Assembly (NCBI GenBank): GCA_035275545.1
Contig: DATEMP010000255.1
Location: 1 to 7,101, forward strand
DNA length: 7,101 nt
Direction: 5' to 3'
From: WS-11 sp035275545
GTDB taxonomy: Bacteria; Eisenbacteria; RBG-16-71-46
Shown: positions 6,145-7,101 of the stretch, in pieces
How the letters are laid out: the number at the start of each line of letters is the position of its first letter
Position numbering within the stretch: the first letter of the stretch is position 1
Position numbers and translations under genes: made by a program
Notes under the pieces: model-generated
The model's database searches: none
Seen by the model: only the letters and a program-made list of their open reading frames with translations
What the model was told of the DNA's origin: nothing

Positions 6145-6174
6145 ACGGTAGTGAAGCCGGTCACCGGCTGTCAA
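6145..6174 (-). promoter_or_regulatory. Candidate operon promoter with an inverted repeat in its spacer
   Basis: The minus strand has a perfect TTGACA (6174-6169), an 18-bp spacer and a weak TACCGT (6150-6145). Transcription would begin near 6138, giving a leader of about 65 nt before the TTG start at 6074, which fits that start better than the promoter at 6041-6070. A 6-1-6 perfect inverted repeat, GCCGGTGACCGGC (6156-6168), fills the spacer where a repressor operator would sit. Confidence 0.35.
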
Positions 6175-6246
6175 TCGCACGTGTCCACCGCACCGTGTCC
6201 AGCCCGTTGGCGCCGCAGCGTCGGCCACTGACGCGGTGCGCGTCGC

Positions 6247-6258
6247 GATCGGCCGATC
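6247..6258. repeat. 12-bp perfect palindrome, operator-like
   Basis: GATCGGCCGATC is its own reverse complement and lies 7 bp upstream of a candidate plus-strand -35 element, next to an A-tract (6259-6263). The position would suit an activator or repressor site. A chance palindrome of this length in one intergenic region is uncommon but not excluded. Confidence 0.35.
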
Positions 6259-6265
6259 AAAAAGC

Positions 6266-6295
6266 TTGGCGTTCGCGCACCACTCGACCTACTAT
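6266..6295 (+). promoter_or_regulatory. Candidate promoter for the plus-strand gene
   Basis: TTGGCG (6266-6271) and TACTAT (6290-6295) are separated by 18 bp, each matching four of six sigma-70 consensus bases. A run of five A residues lies just upstream. Transcription would start near 6302, leaving an untranslated leader of about 210 nt before the GTG at 6514. Confidence 0.35.
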
Positions 6296-6455
6296 GCCGC
6301 GCTGCGGCGGCTGCATCCGATCGTGGACGGCCGCCGATCCCATTCCGGGAGTCCAGTGGTGAAGCACGCCGAACACCCCGCGACCCACTTCATCGTGCCC
6401 GGGTGTGCGTCGCCGTCCGCTCCTCGCTGGGGCAGGCATGGACTCCCGATTCCTC

Positions 6456-6493
6456 GCGCGGGCCGCCGGATCACGGCGGCCCGCGCCGTTGTT
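6456..6493 (+). terminator. 13-bp perfect hairpin, terminator- or attenuator-like
   Basis: Bases 6456-6468 pair perfectly with 6474-6486 around a GATCA loop: a 13-bp stem made entirely of G-C pairs. On the plus strand it is followed by CGTTGTT, a short and impure T-rich tail; on the minus strand no T run follows. No plus-strand gene visibly ends here, and the next gene begins about 27 nt later. The hairpin may therefore end a short leader transcript (attenuation, or a small RNA) rather than terminate an upstream gene. The weak tail makes true termination uncertain. Confidence 0.5.
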
Positions 6494-6513
6494 CCCCCCG
6501 GGCTCCCACCCGC

Positions 6514-7101
6514 GTGAAGCGTCGCCCGGCCGCGCCATCGGGCGACTTGGATCCACCGCGGGCTCCGGCCGACCCCGCGGCATCGGTGTGGCCGGCCCGC
6601 CACGAGTGGTTGCGGATCCGCGAGCCTTTCTCCCTCCCGCTGGCCCTGCTGGTCCTCTCGCGCGGGTTCCTCTGGTGGCGGCTCCCCTACGCCGCCGAGG
6701 ACGCCTACATCACCTTCCGGTACTCGACCAACCTCGCGATCGGGAACGGGCTGGTCTACAACCCGGACGAGCGGGTGATGGGATTCTCGTCGCCGCTCTG
6801 GACGGTGTGGAGCGCGCTCGGCGTGCGGCTCGTCAATGCTCCGGTCGACTGGGCGCGCGCCTGGTCGATGATCGCCGATGCGCTCACCCTGGTGCTCGCG
6901 GCCGGAATGCTCCGGCGCCACGCGGGTCGTGCCGCGGCCTGGTGCTTCGCGGTGTTCTTCGCCGCCTGGCCGTTCTTCGCCGCGGTCTCGGTCTCGGGCA
7001 TGGAGACCGGCGTCATGGTCTCGCTGATCGTCGCCTCCGCGGTGCTCGCCGAGCGGCGCAGCGCGCTCGCCGGCCCGGCGATCGCCGCGCTGGCGCTGAT
7101 C
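6514..7101 (+). CDS. GT-C-fold membrane glycosyltransferase, 3' end cut by window edge
   Basis: This integral membrane protein probably transfers sugar from a polyprenyl-phosphate donor on the periplasmic side. The visible 196 codons are open to the edge, and the full protein would be two to three times longer. After a Pro/Ala-rich head comes a hydrophobic helix (about 38-57). Then AAEDAYITFRYSTNLAIGNG (60-79) follows, with Glu62-Asp63 in the first periplasmic loop where GT-C enzymes carry their catalytic acid pair. GLVYNPDERVMGFSSPLWT comes next, then helices near 117-133 and 142-158, and SGMET (161-165). This set matches, from memory, the AftB-like arabinofuranosyltransferase/mannosyltransferase group; the sugar cannot be told. 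Start GTG 6514 has no ribosome-binding site. In-frame GTG 6586 or TTG 6610, just ahead of the first helix, are alternatives. Codon third positions are nearly all G or C. Confidence 0.85.
   Translation, partial: MKRRPAAPSGDLDPPRAPADPAASVWPARHEWLRIREPFSLPLALLVLSRGFLWWRLPYAAEDAYITFRYSTNLAIGNGLVYNPDERVMGFSSPLWTVWSALGVRLVNAPVDWARAWSMIADALTLVLAAGMLRRHAGRAAAWCFAVFFAAWPFFAAVSVSGMETGVMVSLIVASAVLAERRSALAGPAIAALALI

Larger units (their letters stand above)
6075..6513. other. Intergenic region between divergent transcription units
   Basis: About 440 bases lie between the lipoprotein start and the plus-strand glycosyltransferase. The region holds minus-strand promoter candidates, a 12-bp palindrome, a plus-strand promoter candidate and a strong hairpin, each listed separately. 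Several reading frames are open here, but none has a ribosome-binding site or recognisable protein family. Base composition is less extreme than in the flanking genes, with AT-rich patches such as the one near 6257-6267, consistent with non-coding DNA. Confidence 0.6.

Noticed and set aside
6063..6185. Pho-box-like half sites (CTGTCAA near 6168, TTGTCAA near 6064) that would fit a PstS-like gene
   Set aside because: A PhoB site needs properly spaced 7-bp direct repeats. The second half does not match at either place, and both are fully explained as reverse complements of the TTGACA elements.
6294..6362. Possible 22-residue leader peptide (MPRCGGCIRSWTAADPIPGVQW)
   Set aside because: The ATG overlaps the -10 element itself, there is no ribosome-binding site, and there is no run of regulatory codons of the kind seen in attenuation peptides.
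6236..6517. Small plus-strand open frame of 93 codons whose stop overlaps the glycosyltransferase GTG (GTGA)
   Set aside because: The overlap is suggestive, but there is no ribosome-binding site, the composition is His/Arg/Pro-rich, third positions are less G+C-rich than in the flanking gene, and it runs through the candidate promoter and the 13-bp hairpin. No family was recognised. Kept only as a remote possibility.

Overview
The window is a G+C-rich (about two thirds by eye) bacterial chromosomal segment. Eight genes on the minus strand look like one operon. They are transcribed from about position 6100 down through the left edge. A partial gene on the plus strand starts near 6514 and runs off the right edge. 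The organism is probably a Gram-negative of the FCB side of the tree (Gemmatimonadota, Eisenbacteria or similar). This rests on the TonB/ExbB/ExbD machinery, the periplasmic and lipoprotein signal peptides, and a gene order that resembles, from memory, the Bacteroidota cluster of ExbB, ExbD, ExbD, TonB, PstS-like and TPR genes. The high G+C content argues against Bacteroidota itself. No marker gene is present, so this placement is tentative.

Minus-strand order, 5' to 3': a PstS-like substrate-binding lipoprotein (6074-5094); a periplasmic protein of about 16 TPR repeats (5085-3226); two tandem single-domain STAS proteins (3229-2882 and 2846-2487); a structured 145-nt gap; an ExbB/TolQ/MotA-type proton-channel subunit (2341-1601); two ExbD paralogues (1591-1091 and 1075-584); and TonB (572 to beyond position 1). 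Gaps within the operon are 8, -4 (ATGA overlap), 35, 145, 9, 15 and 11 nt.

Inferred logic: ExbB-ExbD-ExbD-TonB is a proton-motive-force energy transducer linking the inner membrane to outer-membrane receptors. The lipoprotein and the TPR protein are periplasmic parts of the same system. The two STAS proteins are cytoplasmic and of the anti-anti-sigma (SpoIIAA/RsbV-like) type. Their presence in such an operon is the most unusual feature here and suggests that a partner-switching or scaffold element is tied to envelope energisation.

The stretch from about 6075 to 6513 separates the operon from the plus-strand gene. It holds candidate divergent promoters, two short inverted repeats placed like operators, and a perfect 13-bp hairpin just ahead of the plus-strand gene. 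That gene encodes a GT-C-fold membrane glycosyltransferase, recognisable from its EDAYITFRY and SGMET motifs. I saw no tRNA or rRNA genes, insertion sequences or CRISPR array.
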